From Microbacterium yannicii PS01 (GTDB lineage: Bacteria > Actinomycetota > Actinomycetes > Actinomycetales > Microbacteriaceae): 64,000 nucleotides of DNA. The notes beneath the pieces are model-generated. The model saw only the letters and a program-made list of their open reading frames with translations. It was not told where the DNA came from and made no database searches. Where the stretch lies: positions 1-64,000 of the forward strand of contig NZ_CAJF01000008.1 in NCBI RefSeq assembly GCF_000304335.1. Reading direction: 5' to 3'. Made by a program: the position numbers and the translations under genes. How positions within the stretch are numbered: the stretch's first letter is position 1; every line of letters begins with the position of its first letter. This document shows, in pieces, positions 8,627 to 16,880 of this stretch.

Positions 8627-9127
8627 GTGAGCGGGCTCGACGCGCTGGCCGGCACGCGCGAGATCGCGTCGCCGCATGACATGGAGCAGCTCGGTGACGA
8701 GATGGGGCGGATGCTGCGCCCCGGCGACCTCGTCGTGCTCACCGGTCCGCTCGGCGCGGGAAAGACGACGCTCACCCGCGGCATCGCCCAGGGCCTCGGC
8801 GTGCGAGGGCCCGTGCAGAGCCCGACGTTCGTCATCGCGAGGACGCACCCCTCGCTCGTCGGAGGCGCGCCGCTCGTGCACGTCGACGCGTACCGGCTCG
8901 GGTCGCCCGCCGAGCTCGACGACCTCGACATCGACTTCGAGGCCTCCGTCGTCATTGTGGAGTGGGGCCGGGGCATGGTGGACGGGCTGCGCGACACGTG
9001 GTGGGAGGTCGAGCTCGATCGGGAGTGGCATGGTCGCGGCCAGGACGACGCCTGCTACGGCGTCGCGCACGAGGCCGAGCTCGACGCCGATGCCCCGCGG
9101 CTCGTGACCATCAGGCGGCGCCCGTAA
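8627..9127 (+). CDS. tsaE: tRNA t6A biosynthesis ATPase TsaE
   Basis: A 166-residue P-loop ATPase that drives turnover of the TsaB-TsaD complex during t6A37 modification of ANN-decoding tRNAs. The Walker A motif GPLGAGKTT is at 40-48, and the family motifs QSPTFV and HVDAYRL follow. The GTG at 8627 sits 6 nt after GGGGGA; the GTG at 8621 would overlap that site. It is followed by tsaB, rimI and tsaD, the usual actinobacterial order. Confidence 0.92.
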   Translation: MSGLDALAGTREIASPHDMEQLGDEMGRMLRPGDLVVLTGPLGAGKTTLTRGIAQGLGVRGPVQSPTFVIARTHPSLVGGAPLVHVDAYRLGSPAELDDLDIDFEASVVIVEWGRGMVDGLRDTWWEVELDREWHGRGQDDACYGVAHEAELDADAPRLVTIRRRP

Positions 9128-9212
9128 TCACGCTGTTCCGCTGCAGGCCCCCGTCCCGTGTGGCCTGGATGGAGTCGTCCGGATGAAGGAGAGGGCATCC
9201 GTCGCCCGCGAC

Positions 9213-9218
9213 TACCCT
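9213..9218 (+). promoter_or_regulatory. -10 box for leaderless tsaB
   Basis: TACCCT ends 6 nt before the tsaB GTG. This supports the GTG at 9225 over an ATG at 9183 and gives tsaB-rimI-tsaD its own promoter. Confidence 0.6.
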
Positions 9219-9224
9219 GGAAAG

Positions 9225-9884
9225 GTGATCCTGGGCATCGACACGTCGCTCGGCTCCGCGGTGGCGGTGGTCGAGCCCGACGGCGTGGTCCGGTCACAGG
9301 TCGAGAGCGCCGACCCGCGGGGTCACGCCGAGGTCATCGGCACCCTGATCGAGCGGGCGCTGGCCGAGGCATCGGTCACCGCCTCCGACATCTCGCACGT
9401 CGCCGCGGGAATGGGGCCCGGGCCGTTCACGGGGCTCCGCGTCGGCATCGCGGCCGCGCGCACCTTCGCGCTGGGACGCGGCGTGCCCGTTGTGCCGGTC
9501 GTGAGCCATGACGCCGTCGCCCTCGAGCTGATGCTGCACCGGGCATTGACCGGTGGATACGACGAGGCCTACGACGAGACGTTCGCCGTCGTGAGCGACG
9601 CCCGGCGGCGCGAGTTCGCATACACCGTCTATCGCGGCCTCGACGATGACGGACTCCCGGTACGTGTCGCCGAGCCGGCTCTGACGCCGCGCGACGAGAT
9701 CGACGGCGTCCTCGCCGCGGCCGGAGCGGTCCGGCGGGATGCCGAGCGCATCCCCGCCGCGATGCTCGCGCTCGCGGCGGCTCGCGCGCTGTCGGCCGGT
9801 CGCACGATCGCATCGGCCGACGCCCTCTACCTTCGCTCGCCCGATGTGACGATCCCCGGCGTTCCGAAGCGAGCGAGCACGTGA
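9225..9884 (+). CDS. tsaB: tRNA t6A biosynthesis scaffold protein TsaB
   Basis: A 219-residue ASKHA-fold protein that pairs with TsaD to build t6A in tRNA. It starts MILGIDTSLGSAVAV and contains the typical GMGPGPFTGLRVGIAAA. The start at 9225 fits the leaderless -10 box and the family's usual beginning. The longer reading from 9183 adds 14 non-conserved residues. Its stop overlaps the rimI GTG by 4 bp. Confidence 0.93.
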   Translation: MILGIDTSLGSAVAVVEPDGVVRSQVESADPRGHAEVIGTLIERALAEASVTASDISHVAAGMGPGPFTGLRVGIAAARTFALGRGVPVVPVVSHDAVALELMLHRALTGGYDEAYDETFAVVSDARRREFAYTVYRGLDDDGLPVRVAEPALTPRDEIDGVLAAAGAVRRDAERIPAAMLALAAARALSAGRTIASADALYLRSPDVTIPGVPKRAST

Positions 9885-10510
9885 CCCTTCGTACGGCCCT
9901 CCCCGCGGACCTTGACGCGATCATGATCCTCGAGCGAGCGTCCTTCCCGACCGACGCCTGGTCGTCGGCGATGATGCGCGAAGAGCTCGCCTCTCCGCAC
10001 GGCTGGTACGTCGTGGACGAAGAGGCGGGGCGGCTCGTGGGCTATGCGGGATTGCGCGCGGTGAAGAGCGCGAAGGATGCCGACGTCCAGACCATCGCGA
10101 TCGCCGAGTCCGCGCGAGGTCGGGGCCGCGGCCGGACGCTGCTGCGCGCCCTGCTGGGCGAGGCAGCGAGGCGCGGCGTCGCGGAGGTCTTCCTCGAGGT
10201 GCGGGCCGACAACCCGGTCGCGCATGCGCTGTACGCCTCAGAGGGCTTCCTCGAGATCGGGCGCAAGCCCCGCTACTACCAGCCGGACGACGTCGACGCC
10301 GTGGTCATGAAGCTCGACGTGCGCGTGTGGGCAGGGGCGCGGCATCCGGATCCGATGGAGCACCGCGATGGGCCGATCCGGACACCGGAGGATCACGCGC
10401 TTTCCGGATCGCAAGCCTCGAAGGGTCCGGAAACGCGCACGGAGTCCGATATCCGGATCGGCCCCGGCGGTTCGAGCGGGACGATGGCGACGGGGGGAGT
10501 GTGCACGTGA
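9881..10510 (+). CDS. rimI: Ribosomal-protein-alanine N-acetyltransferase with C-terminal extension
   Basis: A 209-residue GNAT acetyltransferase expected to acetylate the N-terminal alanine of ribosomal protein S18. The acetyl-CoA pyrophosphate loop ARGRGRGR is at 78-85, and [18 protein letters not shown] is the conserved C-terminal part of the fold. The GNAT domain ends near residue 150. The last 60 or so residues (Gly, Ser, Asp and Arg-rich) are unusual for RimI and look disordered. Both ends overlap neighbours by GTGA, so translation of tsaB, rimI and tsaD is coupled. Confidence 0.88.
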   Translation: MTLRTALPADLDAIMILERASFPTDAWSSAMMREELASPHGWYVVDEEAGRLVGYAGLRAVKSAKDADVQTIAIAESARGRGRGRTLLRALLGEAARRGVAEVFLEVRADNPVAHALYASEGFLEIGRKPRYYQPDDVDAVVMKLDVRVWAGARHPDPMEHRDGPIRTPEDHALSGSQASKGPETRTESDIRIGPGGSSGTMATGGVCT

Positions 10511-11586
10511 GCCGCGACGAACCCCTCGTGCTGGGGATCGAGACGAGCTGCGACGAGACCGGGATCGGCATCGTCCGCGGCCGCACGCTGCTGTCGAACA
10601 CCATCGCCAGCTCGATGGACGAGCACGCCCGCTATGGCGGCGTCGTGCCCGAGATCGCGGCCCGCGCGCATCTCGAGGCGCTCGAGCCGGCGATCCACGC
10701 GGCGCTGGCCGAGTCCAACGTCGCGCTCGCCGACATCGATGCCGTCGCGGTCACCTCGGGGCCGGGTCTCGCCGGCGCGCTCATGGTCGGCGTCGGAGCG
10801 GCGAAGGCGCTCGCGGTGTCTCTCGGCACGCCCCTCTACGCAGTCAACCACCTCGTCGGCCACATCGCCGCCGACGTCCTCACTTCCGACCAGCACGGCG
10901 CGGACGCACCGCTCGAGTACCCGACGGTCGCGCTCCTGGTCAGCGGCGGCCATACCTCCCTCTTGCTCGTCCGCGACCTCACGACCGACGTCGAACTGCT
11001 CGGCGAGACGATGGACGACGCCGCCGGCGAGGCCTTCGACAAGGTCGCGCGGCTGCTCGGCCTGCCCTACCCCGGAGGTCCTGAGATCGACCGGGCAGCG
11101 GCTTCGGGCGATCCGAAGGCCATCCCGTTCCCGCGCGGTCTCTCGCGCGCGAGCGACATGGCCGCGCACCGTTACGACTTCTCGTTCTCGGGATTGAAGA
11201 CCGCCGTCGCCCGATGGGTCGAGCAGAAGCGTGCCGCCGGCGAAGAGATCCCCGTCGCCGATGTCGCCGCGAGCTTCCGCGAGGCAGTCGTCGACGTGCT
11301 CGTCACGAAGGCGCTCGCCGCCTGCCGCGACTACGGCGTGCCCCGCCTGCTGCTCGGTGGCGGAGTCATCGCCAACCGGCGCCTGCGAGACGTCGCCCTC
11401 GAGCGCGCCGCGGCCGAAGGGGTCGCCGTGCGCATCCCGCCGCTGTCGCTGTGCACCGACAACGGCGCCATGATCGCTGCGCTCGCGTCCGAGCTGATCA
11501 TGTCGGGCCGCCCGGCCTCGACCCTCGCGTTCGGCGCCGACTCGACCCTGCCGGTGACCGAGATCCAGGTCGCGGAGGACGCATGA
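10507..11586 (+). CDS. tsaD: tRNA N6-adenosine threonylcarbamoyltransferase
   Basis: A 359-residue metalloenzyme that transfers the threonylcarbamoyl group to A37 of tRNA. It begins [12 protein letters not shown]. His115 and His119 (VNHLVGHI) are metal ligands. The C-terminal nucleotide-binding segments [14 protein letters not shown] and CTDNGAMIA are intact. The GTG at 10507 follows GGGGGGAG by 6 nt and overlaps the rimI stop. An in-frame GTG at 10501 would add only two residues. Confidence 0.96.
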   Translation: MSRDEPLVLGIETSCDETGIGIVRGRTLLSNTIASSMDEHARYGGVVPEIAARAHLEALEPAIHAALAESNVALADIDAVAVTSGPGLAGALMVGVGAAKALAVSLGTPLYAVNHLVGHIAADVLTSDQHGADAPLEYPTVALLVSGGHTSLLLVRDLTTDVELLGETMDDAAGEAFDKVARLLGLPYPGGPEIDRAAASGDPKAIPFPRGLSRASDMAAHRYDFSFSGLKTAVARWVEQKRAAGEEIPVADVAASFREAVVDVLVTKALAACRDYGVPRLLLGGGVIANRRLRDVALERAAAEGVAVRIPPLSLCTDNGAMIAALASELIMSGRPASTLAFGADSTLPVTEIQVAEDA

Positions 11587-12281
11587 GCGACGACGAGCGG
11601 ATGCCGCAGCCCCCGGCATCCGGGCCGGATTCGAAGCCCGCGCGGCCGGACGCGGCCGCGCCGGTAGTTCCGTCCGCCGCGCCGGCGGCCGAGCCGTTCG
11701 CAGCGCCGCCAGGGCCCATCACGCCCGCCAAGCCGCTCGCCGCGCCCGCAGCGCCGTTCACTCCGTCCACCCCGCTTGCCGGATCGGTTTCCGCTTCCGA
11801 TTCCGCTCAGCCGACCGCCGCGCTGCCCGCCCCCGCCGCTCCGGGAGCGTCCGTCGAGGGGCCTTCGCCCGACATCCAGCTCGCGGACGAGGCGTCGCCG
11901 CTGCCCGGCGCGCACCGGGGCGGATTCCAGCGACTGCCGACCGCGCCGGTCGCGGTCACGGTGGAGACGGCGCCCGCAGAGCCAGGCACCGAGGATGTGC
12001 GCGTGCCTGTGCTGTGGGCTCCCGAGCCCGATCCCGTCATGCAGCGCGGGCTCGCCGGCTGGGCGCTCGCGTTCGCGGTGATCGGGCTCATCGTCGCGCT
12101 GTTCGTGGGGTGGGGATTTCCACTGGGGATCGTCGCGATCGTCTCGGGCATCTTCGCGCTGCGACGACCGCTCGAGAGCCGGGCGATGGCGATCTGGGCC
12201 ATGTCGCTCGGGCTGGTGTCGCTCCTCTACAGCGTCGGCTGGCTGCTGTTCGCCGCGAGCCGCGCGAACCTGTTGGGCTGA
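11583..12281 (+). CDS. DUF4190-like two-helix membrane protein with Pro/Ala-rich N-terminus
   Basis: A 232-residue protein. Residues 1-140 are Pro/Ala-rich and low-complexity. Two membrane helices follow (about 153-175 and 205-228) with the short loop [18 protein letters not shown], as in DUF4190-type proteins. The function is unknown. The ATG overlaps the tsaD stop by 4 bp, so it belongs to the tsaB-rimI-tsaD operon. Confidence 0.75.
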   Translation: MSDDERMPQPPASGPDSKPARPDAAAPVVPSAAPAAEPFAAPPGPITPAKPLAAPAAPFTPSTPLAGSVSASDSAQPTAALPAPAAPGASVEGPSPDIQLADEASPLPGAHRGGFQRLPTAPVAVTVETAPAEPGTEDVRVPVLWAPEPDPVMQRGLAGWALAFAVIGLIVALFVGWGFPLGIVAIVSGIFALRRPLESRAMAIWAMSLGLVSLLYSVGWLLFAASRANLLG

Positions 12282-12321
12282 GCGCCGCGAGCGAACTCAC
12301 GGCTCCAGGACCGGCGCAGAC

Positions 12322-12344
12322 GGGAGCAGCGGATGCTGCGACCC
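12322..12344. terminator. Weak hairpin between convergent genes
   Basis: GCAGC-GGAT-GCTGC flanked by GGG and CCC can form a small interrupted stem in the 122-bp gap between convergent genes. There is no T run. Nothing else was seen in the gap. Confidence 0.25.
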
Positions 12345-12403
12345 GGCGCGTCGTCTCACACCGCCGATTTTGAGCACGGCGATAGCGCCGCGGAGACGCG
12401 GGG

Positions 12404-13591
12404 TCAGACGCGGTCGGCGAGGATCGCGACGCGACGCGAGCCGATACGAGTGAGGAAGAGCGTCGCCGATTCGGCACCGCTGAGCTTCAAGCGCGTGCGC
12501 AGGGCGGCGGGATCGACATCCACTCCTCTCTTCTTGATCTCCAGGCGCCCGATGCCGCGGTCGCGCAGCGCTTTCGACAGCGCCTTCACGTCCGCCGGCA
12601 GCGTCTCGCGCACGCGGAACGACGAGACGAAGGGAGACGTGAGCGCCGCGTCGGACGTCAGGTAGGCGATGTGCTCGTCGAGCATGCCGGCTTCGAGCGA
12701 GCGGGCCACATCGCCGATGAGCCGCGCGCGGATGACGGCGCCATCGGGTTCGTGAAGGAAGGCGCCGAGCTCCCGCACGGGCGCGTCCGCGGCATCCGTC
12801 TCTGCGGTCAGCTCGTGTGCCGAGTCGCCGCGCATCACGAGAGCCGCCCGCCGCACGCCCTCGCGCGCGAGAGCACCCGACCACAGCACGAGTTCCAGGG
12901 TCGAGCCGTCGGCGCTGACCCACTGCGCCTCGACGTCGTCGGGGATGAGGTCGCGGTCGAGGCCCGGGCCGAGCTTGACGCCGGTGGGCACGCGCTGCGC
13001 GAGTTCGAAGACCCAGTCCAGGGAGGGCGACCAGTCCTCGGGGCGCGTGCGTGTGGTCTCGGTGTGACCTGCCGTCCGCCGCGCGGGGTCGAGCCAGACC
13101 GCGTCGATCCCGTCGAGATCCGCGTCCTCGGCAGTGCCGTGCCGCACCTCGACATCGTCGCCGAAGGGGGCGAGGTTGTAGGCGGCAATCGCAGCCGTCA
13201 CCTCGTCGGCGTCGACGGCCCGCACCTGCAGCCCGAGTCCGGCAAGCCCGAACGCGTCGCCGCCGATGCCGCAGCCGAGGTCGGCGACCCGCGGGAGGCC
13301 GGCGTCGCGGAATCGCGCCGCGTGCTGGGCGGCAATGGAGAGCCGGGTGGCCTGTTCGAGTCCCGCCCGCGTGAAGAGCATCCGCTCGGCCAGCTCGCCG
13401 AACTTCGCCCGGCCACGGGCGCGAAGTCGGGCCTGACCCACCACTGCGGAGACGAGATCGGGGGAGTGCCCGGCCTTGCGAAGACCCGTGACCGCTCGAG
13501 CGACGTCGTCGGTGGACTCCACGGGCGGCATGGCATCGAGAAGTCGCAGCCCCTCGGGGGTGAGAAGGGCCGTCAACTCCGGAAGATCCAC
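12404..13591 (-). CDS. Class I SAM-dependent methyltransferase with THUMP-like C-terminal domain
   Basis: A 395-residue protein. The SAM-binding motif ADLGCGIGG is at 103-111, and the diagnostic VWLDPARR is at 165-172. The C-terminal 70 or so residues (from about LPADVKALSKAL) match the Thump_like domain with its IKKRGVDVDP segment. The substrate is not known; an RNA target is plausible from the THUMP-like domain. The GTG start at 13591 is preceded by a leaderless -10 box. Confidence 0.85.
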   Translation of the reverse strand: MDLPELTALLTPEGLRLLDAMPPVESTDDVARAVTGLRKAGHSPDLVSAVVGQARLRARGRAKFGELAERMLFTRAGLEQATRLSIAAQHAARFRDAGLPRVADLGCGIGGDAFGLAGLGLQVRAVDADEVTAAIAAYNLAPFGDDVEVRHGTAEDADLDGIDAVWLDPARRTAGHTETTRTRPEDWSPSLDWVFELAQRVPTGVKLGPGLDRDLIPDDVEAQWVSADGSTLELVLWSGALAREGVRRAALVMRGDSAHELTAETDAADAPVRELGAFLHEPDGAVIRARLIGDVARSLEAGMLDEHIAYLTSDAALTSPFVSSFRVRETLPADVKALSKALRDRGIGRLEIKKRGVDVDPAALRTRLKLSGAESATLFLTRIGSRRVAILADRV

Positions 13592-13597
13592 ATCACG

Positions 13598-13603
13598 AGC
13601 CTA
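13598..13603 (-). promoter_or_regulatory. -10 box for leaderless methyltransferase gene
   Basis: On the minus strand TAGGCT ends 6 nt before the GTG at 13591. Confidence 0.6.
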
Positions 13604-13635
13604 CGGGTGGGCCCGGAGCCGACTCCCCGATCCCC

Positions 13636-13680
13636 ATGCAAAACCCCTACGTGGATGGGGGAGGCTCCGGGGGGATCCCC
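13636..13680 (+). promoter_or_regulatory. Two-part candidate operator of the first iniB-like gene
   Basis: ATGCAAAACCCCTA (13636-13649) is followed about 26 bp later by the palindrome GGGGATCCCC (13671-13680) and then GATG. The second iniB-like gene has the same arrangement on the other strand: ATGCGAAACCCCTA (20043-20030), then a GGGG...CCCC palindrome and CCCCGAT. The 13/14 match at an equal distance upstream of two paralogues suggests a shared regulator, probably the adjacent LuxR/MalT-type protein (20060-22612). Confidence 0.6.
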
Positions 13681-13754
13681 GATGTTGCGCCCTTGGCCTC
13701 AGGCGCACACTGATGGAGCAGCCGCACCGGCACTCAGACACAGAAGGACAGGTC

Positions 13755-14840
13755 ATGCCTAACATCGAAGACAACTTCAGCGAGAACGACGTCAACCTGG
13801 GCAGCATCGTCGACTCCGGCAACCTCGACATCGAGGACTCGGGCAACACCGAGACGGACGTCGACATCGAGGACAACAACGTCAACAGCGGTAACGGCAA
13901 CACCGAGACTGACGTTGACGTCGAGGTCGACGACATCGCCAGCAACAACGGCAACACCGACATCGAGGACTCGGGTAACACCGCCGTCATCGTCGAGGAC
14001 GTCGCTGTCGACAGCAACAACGGCAACACGGACATCGAGGACTCGGGCAACACCGAGACCGACGTCGACGTGGAGCTCGAGGACTCGTTCAACGACAACT
14101 CCGACAACTCGGACAACTCCGACAACTCGGACAACTCGACGAACGACTCGAACAACGACAACTCGGACAACTCCGACAACTCCGACAACTCCGACAACTC
14201 GACGAACGACTCGTACAACGACGAGACCAACGTCGACATCCGTGACTCGTTCAACGAGACCACGCTGAACGACGACTCGGTCACCGTGGGTGTGCGTCAG
14301 TACAACACCGGCATCGGTGGCGACCTCAACATCGGCGGCCTCGCCGGTGGCGCGGGCGCTGCTGCGGCTGCTGCTGGCTCGCTGCACCTCGAGCTCGACA
14401 ACCGCTCGACGGTCGTCGACCAGTCGGTCTCGCAGTCCTTCGGCTTCGTCGACGGCGACGTCGAGCAGGACTTCGACCAGGAGGCTGTCGTCAACTCGGG
14501 TGACAACGGCGCTGCCGCTGGCGACGACGCGACGGTCGACAACTCGACCACCACCACCACGGTGGGCGACGTCAGCATCGGCAACGAGTGGATCACCACG
14601 ACGATCTCGGACTCGTTCAACGACTACTCGACCAACAACGAGTGGGACCTGGACGTCGAGGTCGAGGACTCGTTCAACGACTTCTCCGACGAGACCAACG
14701 TCGACGTCGAGATCGAGGACGCGTTCAACGACTCGTTCGAGAACGAGACCAACGTCGACGTCGAGAACGAGTACGAGTGGGAGAACAGCGGCAACTTCTT
14801 CAGCGACGGCTCGGCCGTCGTCGACGACGTCACGCTCTGA
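13755..14840 (+). CDS. IniB-like acidic repeat protein 1
   Basis: A 361-residue, extremely acidic, Asn/Asp/Ser-rich protein with no Lys and no Cys. Residues 1-110 carry repeats of the type IEDSGNTETDVD. Residues 114-155 are two 21-residue copies of a (DNS)n block ending in STNDS. Residues 189-208 are Gly/Ala-rich. Residues 212-278 form a block shared with the second IniB-like protein (VDQSV, DGDV, FDQEAVVNSGDNGAAAG, TTVGDV). DSFND repeats and the ending NFFSDGSAVVDD are also shared. It lacks the IniB N-terminal domain, signal peptide and membrane helix. Mycobacterial iniB is induced by cell-wall stress, but IniB's biochemical role is unknown. The ATG follows AAGGACAGG. Confidence 0.8.
   Translation: MPNIEDNFSENDVNLGSIVDSGNLDIEDSGNTETDVDIEDNNVNSGNGNTETDVDVEVDDIASNNGNTDIEDSGNTAVIVEDVAVDSNNGNTDIEDSGNTETDVDVELEDSFNDNSDNSDNSDNSDNSTNDSNNDNSDNSDNSDNSDNSTNDSYNDETNVDIRDSFNETTLNDDSVTVGVRQYNTGIGGDLNIGGLAGGAGAAAAAAGSLHLELDNRSTVVDQSVSQSFGFVDGDVEQDFDQEAVVNSGDNGAAAGDDATVDNSTTTTTVGDVSIGNEWITTTISDSFNDYSTNNEWDLDVEVEDSFNDFSDETNVDVEIEDAFNDSFENETNVDVENEYEWENSGNFFSDGSAVVDDVTL
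14094..14219 (+). repeat. Tandem 63-bp repeats built from a 9-bp unit
   Basis: Two 63-bp copies encode 21-residue blocks, each made of five DNS-type 9-bp units (GACAACTCS) ending in STNDS. Near-identity at the DNA level points to recent duplication. Confidence 0.85.
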
Positions 14841-14869
14841 TCCGAGCTCTGATCTGACTCGCTAGATCA

Positions 14870-14914
14870 CTTGCCCGGTCGCCTCTTCGGAGGCGGCCGG
14901 GCAAGACCATTTTT
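14870..14914 (+). terminator. Strong rho-independent terminator after iniB-like gene 1
   Basis: A 16-bp stem with a single G-U pair (14870-14885 with 1490-14905 offset at 14890-14905), a TTCG tetraloop and a T5 tract at 14910-14914. It separates this gene from the GTPase genes, unlike the mycobacterial iniBAC operon. Confidence 0.9.
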
Positions 14915-14945
14915 CCGATCGACCCGGGCCGGGCCGCGCACTTGG

Positions 14946-14951
14946 TAGCGT
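14946..14951 (+). promoter_or_regulatory. Possible -10 box for the dynamin-like gene pair
   Basis: TAGCGT lies 36 nt before the GTG at 14988. The leader contains GAGGGGGA as ribosome-binding site. No clear -35 is visible. Confidence 0.35.
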
Positions 14952-14987
14952 GGAGGCCGGGGAGAGCGAAACGAGGGGGAATCGTTC

Positions 14988-16880
14988 GTGGCTGAAGGCA
15001 CTGTTGTCAGCAAGGTCAGCACCGGGGATGCGGATGCTCCAGTTCCGACGCAGGTGAAACCGGCGATGAGCAAAGCGCTCGTCGCGATCGCTGACAACGT
15101 CGGTCAGCTCGCGACTGCGACGGGACGTGGAGATCTCGCCCAGCGTCTGCAGCACACGCACGCGCGGTTGCAGGACCCGAATGTGCGGGTCATCGTCGTG
15201 GGCGAGTTCAAGAAGGGCAAGAGCAAGCTCATCAACGCCCTGGTCAACGCGCCGGTGTGCCCCGTCGACGACGACGTGGCGACGAGCGTGCCGACTTCGG
15301 TCGGGTACGCCGAGAAGCCCGACGCCTGGGTGACCATCCAGGAGGACGAGAACGCCGAGCCCGAGAAGAAGCAGATCGCGCTCGAGGACCTCGCCCAGTT
15401 CGTCTCGGAGAGCGGCAACCCGGGCAACGAGCGCAAGGTCACAGCCGCCGAGGTCGTGCTGCCCCGCGAGCTTCTCAAGGGCGGTCTTCGCCTCGTCGAC
15501 TCTCCCGGCGTCGGCGGCCTGGACTCCACGAACGCTCTGGCGACGCTCGCCGCGCTGTCCTCGGCCCACGCGGTGCTTCTCGTCTCGGACGCCTCGCAGG
15601 AGTACACCGAGCCCGAGGTCCAGTTCCTCAAGCACGCGATGCGGGTGTCCCCGAATGTGGCCGCCGTGCTCGCCAAGACCGACCTCTACCCGCAGTGGCG
15701 CGACATCGAGCGCTTGGACAAGACCCACCTCGGCGACGTGGGCGATGTGCCGATCTTCTCCGTCTCGAGCGATCTTCGGCTGATCGCCGCTGAGGAGCGC
15801 GACCGCGACCTCAACTCCGAGTCCGGGTTCCCCGCCCTCGTCTCGCACCTGCGGCAGGAAGTCCTCGGGCGGGCAGAGCTCATCCAGGCGCGCAGCGCCG
15901 TCCACGACTTGGTATCGGTGGTCGAGCAGCTGAAGATGTCGCTGACTTCCGAGCTCGAGGCGATCCTCCACCCGGAAGACACTCCGAAGCTGATCGCCCA
16001 GCTCGAGTACGCCAAGTCGCGCGCCGACGAGTTCCGCGGCCGCTCGTCCAAGTGGCAGGTGCAGCTCAACGACGGCGTGGCCGACCTGATCTCCGATATG
16101 GAGCACGACCTGCGCGACCGCCTCCGCAAGGTGCAGCGCGAGGCTGAGGCCGCGATCGACGAGGGCGACCCCGGACCGATCTGGGATCAGCTCACCGAAT
16201 GGCTCGACCAGCGCATCTCGGCCGCCGTGTCGGAGACCTTCGTGTGGACCGATGAGCGGTCGCGGTGGCTGTCGGAGGAAGTCGCGGAGCTCTTCATCGA
16301 GGGTGAGGGCGACCTGCCGATCATCGCGGTGGGTGACACGGAAGGCGTCCTCGACGCCGTCGAAGACATCGCCAGCCTCGATCACCGCCAGATGGGCGCC
16401 GGCGAGAAGCTGTTCATCGGTGTGCGTGGCTCCTACGGCGGTGTGCTCATGGTCGGACTGGCGACGGGCCTGGTCGGGCTTTCGCTCATCAACCCGCTGT
16501 CGCTGCTGGCCGGTGTGCTGGTGGGCCGGAGGGCCTATCGTGAGGACATGGGTTCGCGACTGTCACGCCGACGCTTCGAGGCCAAGAACCTCGTACGCCG
16601 CCACATCGACGAGGTGCAGTTCCAGGTCGGCAAGCAGCTCAAGGACCGCCTGAGGATCGTGCAGCGGGCCGCCCGCGACCACTTCGGCAGCATTGCCGAC
16701 GAGCTCCACCGCTCGCTCTCGGACGCTGTGCTCGCCGCCAAGCAGGCTGCGGGCTCTTACGCCGGCGAGCGTGATCAGCGGGTCAAGGAGCTGCAGCAGC
16801 AGGTCCATCAGCTCGAGGCGCTGAAGACGAAGATCCCCGCCCTTCCCCCGATGCGTGTCGTGGAGGCCGCGAAGCGGTGA
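14988..16880 (+). CDS. Dynamin-like GTPase, IniA-like
   Basis: A 630-residue bacterial dynamin family protein. The P-loop GEFKKGKS is at 72-79, G2 is probably in the Thr/Ser-rich TSVPTS (99-104), G3 is DSPG (171-174) and G4 is KTDL (230-233). A helical stalk follows, then a hydrophobic paddle (about 484-512) likely to insert in the membrane, and a coiled coil near the C-terminus. Mycobacterial IniA is a dynamin-like protein that causes membrane fission and is induced by cell-wall drugs; a similar envelope role is inferred. The GTG follows GAGGGGGA. The stop overlaps the next GTPase by 4 bp, as expected for a pair acting together. Confidence 0.88.
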   Translation: MAEGTVVSKVSTGDADAPVPTQVKPAMSKALVAIADNVGQLATATGRGDLAQRLQHTHARLQDPNVRVIVVGEFKKGKSKLINALVNAPVCPVDDDVATSVPTSVGYAEKPDAWVTIQEDENAEPEKKQIALEDLAQFVSESGNPGNERKVTAAEVVLPRELLKGGLRLVDSPGVGGLDSTNALATLAALSSAHAVLLVSDASQEYTEPEVQFLKHAMRVSPNVAAVLAKTDLYPQWRDIERLDKTHLGDVGDVPIFSVSSDLRLIAAEERDRDLNSESGFPALVSHLRQEVLGRAELIQARSAVHDLVSVVEQLKMSLTSELEAILHPEDTPKLIAQLEYAKSRADEFRGRSSKWQVQLNDGVADLISDMEHDLRDRLRKVQREAEAAIDEGDPGPIWDQLTEWLDQRISAAVSETFVWTDERSRWLSEEVAELFIEGEGDLPIIAVGDTEGVLDAVEDIASLDHRQMGAGEKLFIGVRGSYGGVLMVGLATGLVGLSLINPLSLLAGVLVGRRAYREDMGSRLSRRRFEAKNLVRRHIDEVQFQVGKQLKDRLRIVQRAARDHFGSIADELHRSLSDAVLAAKQAAGSYAGERDQRVKELQQQVHQLEALKTKIPALPPMRVVEAAKR

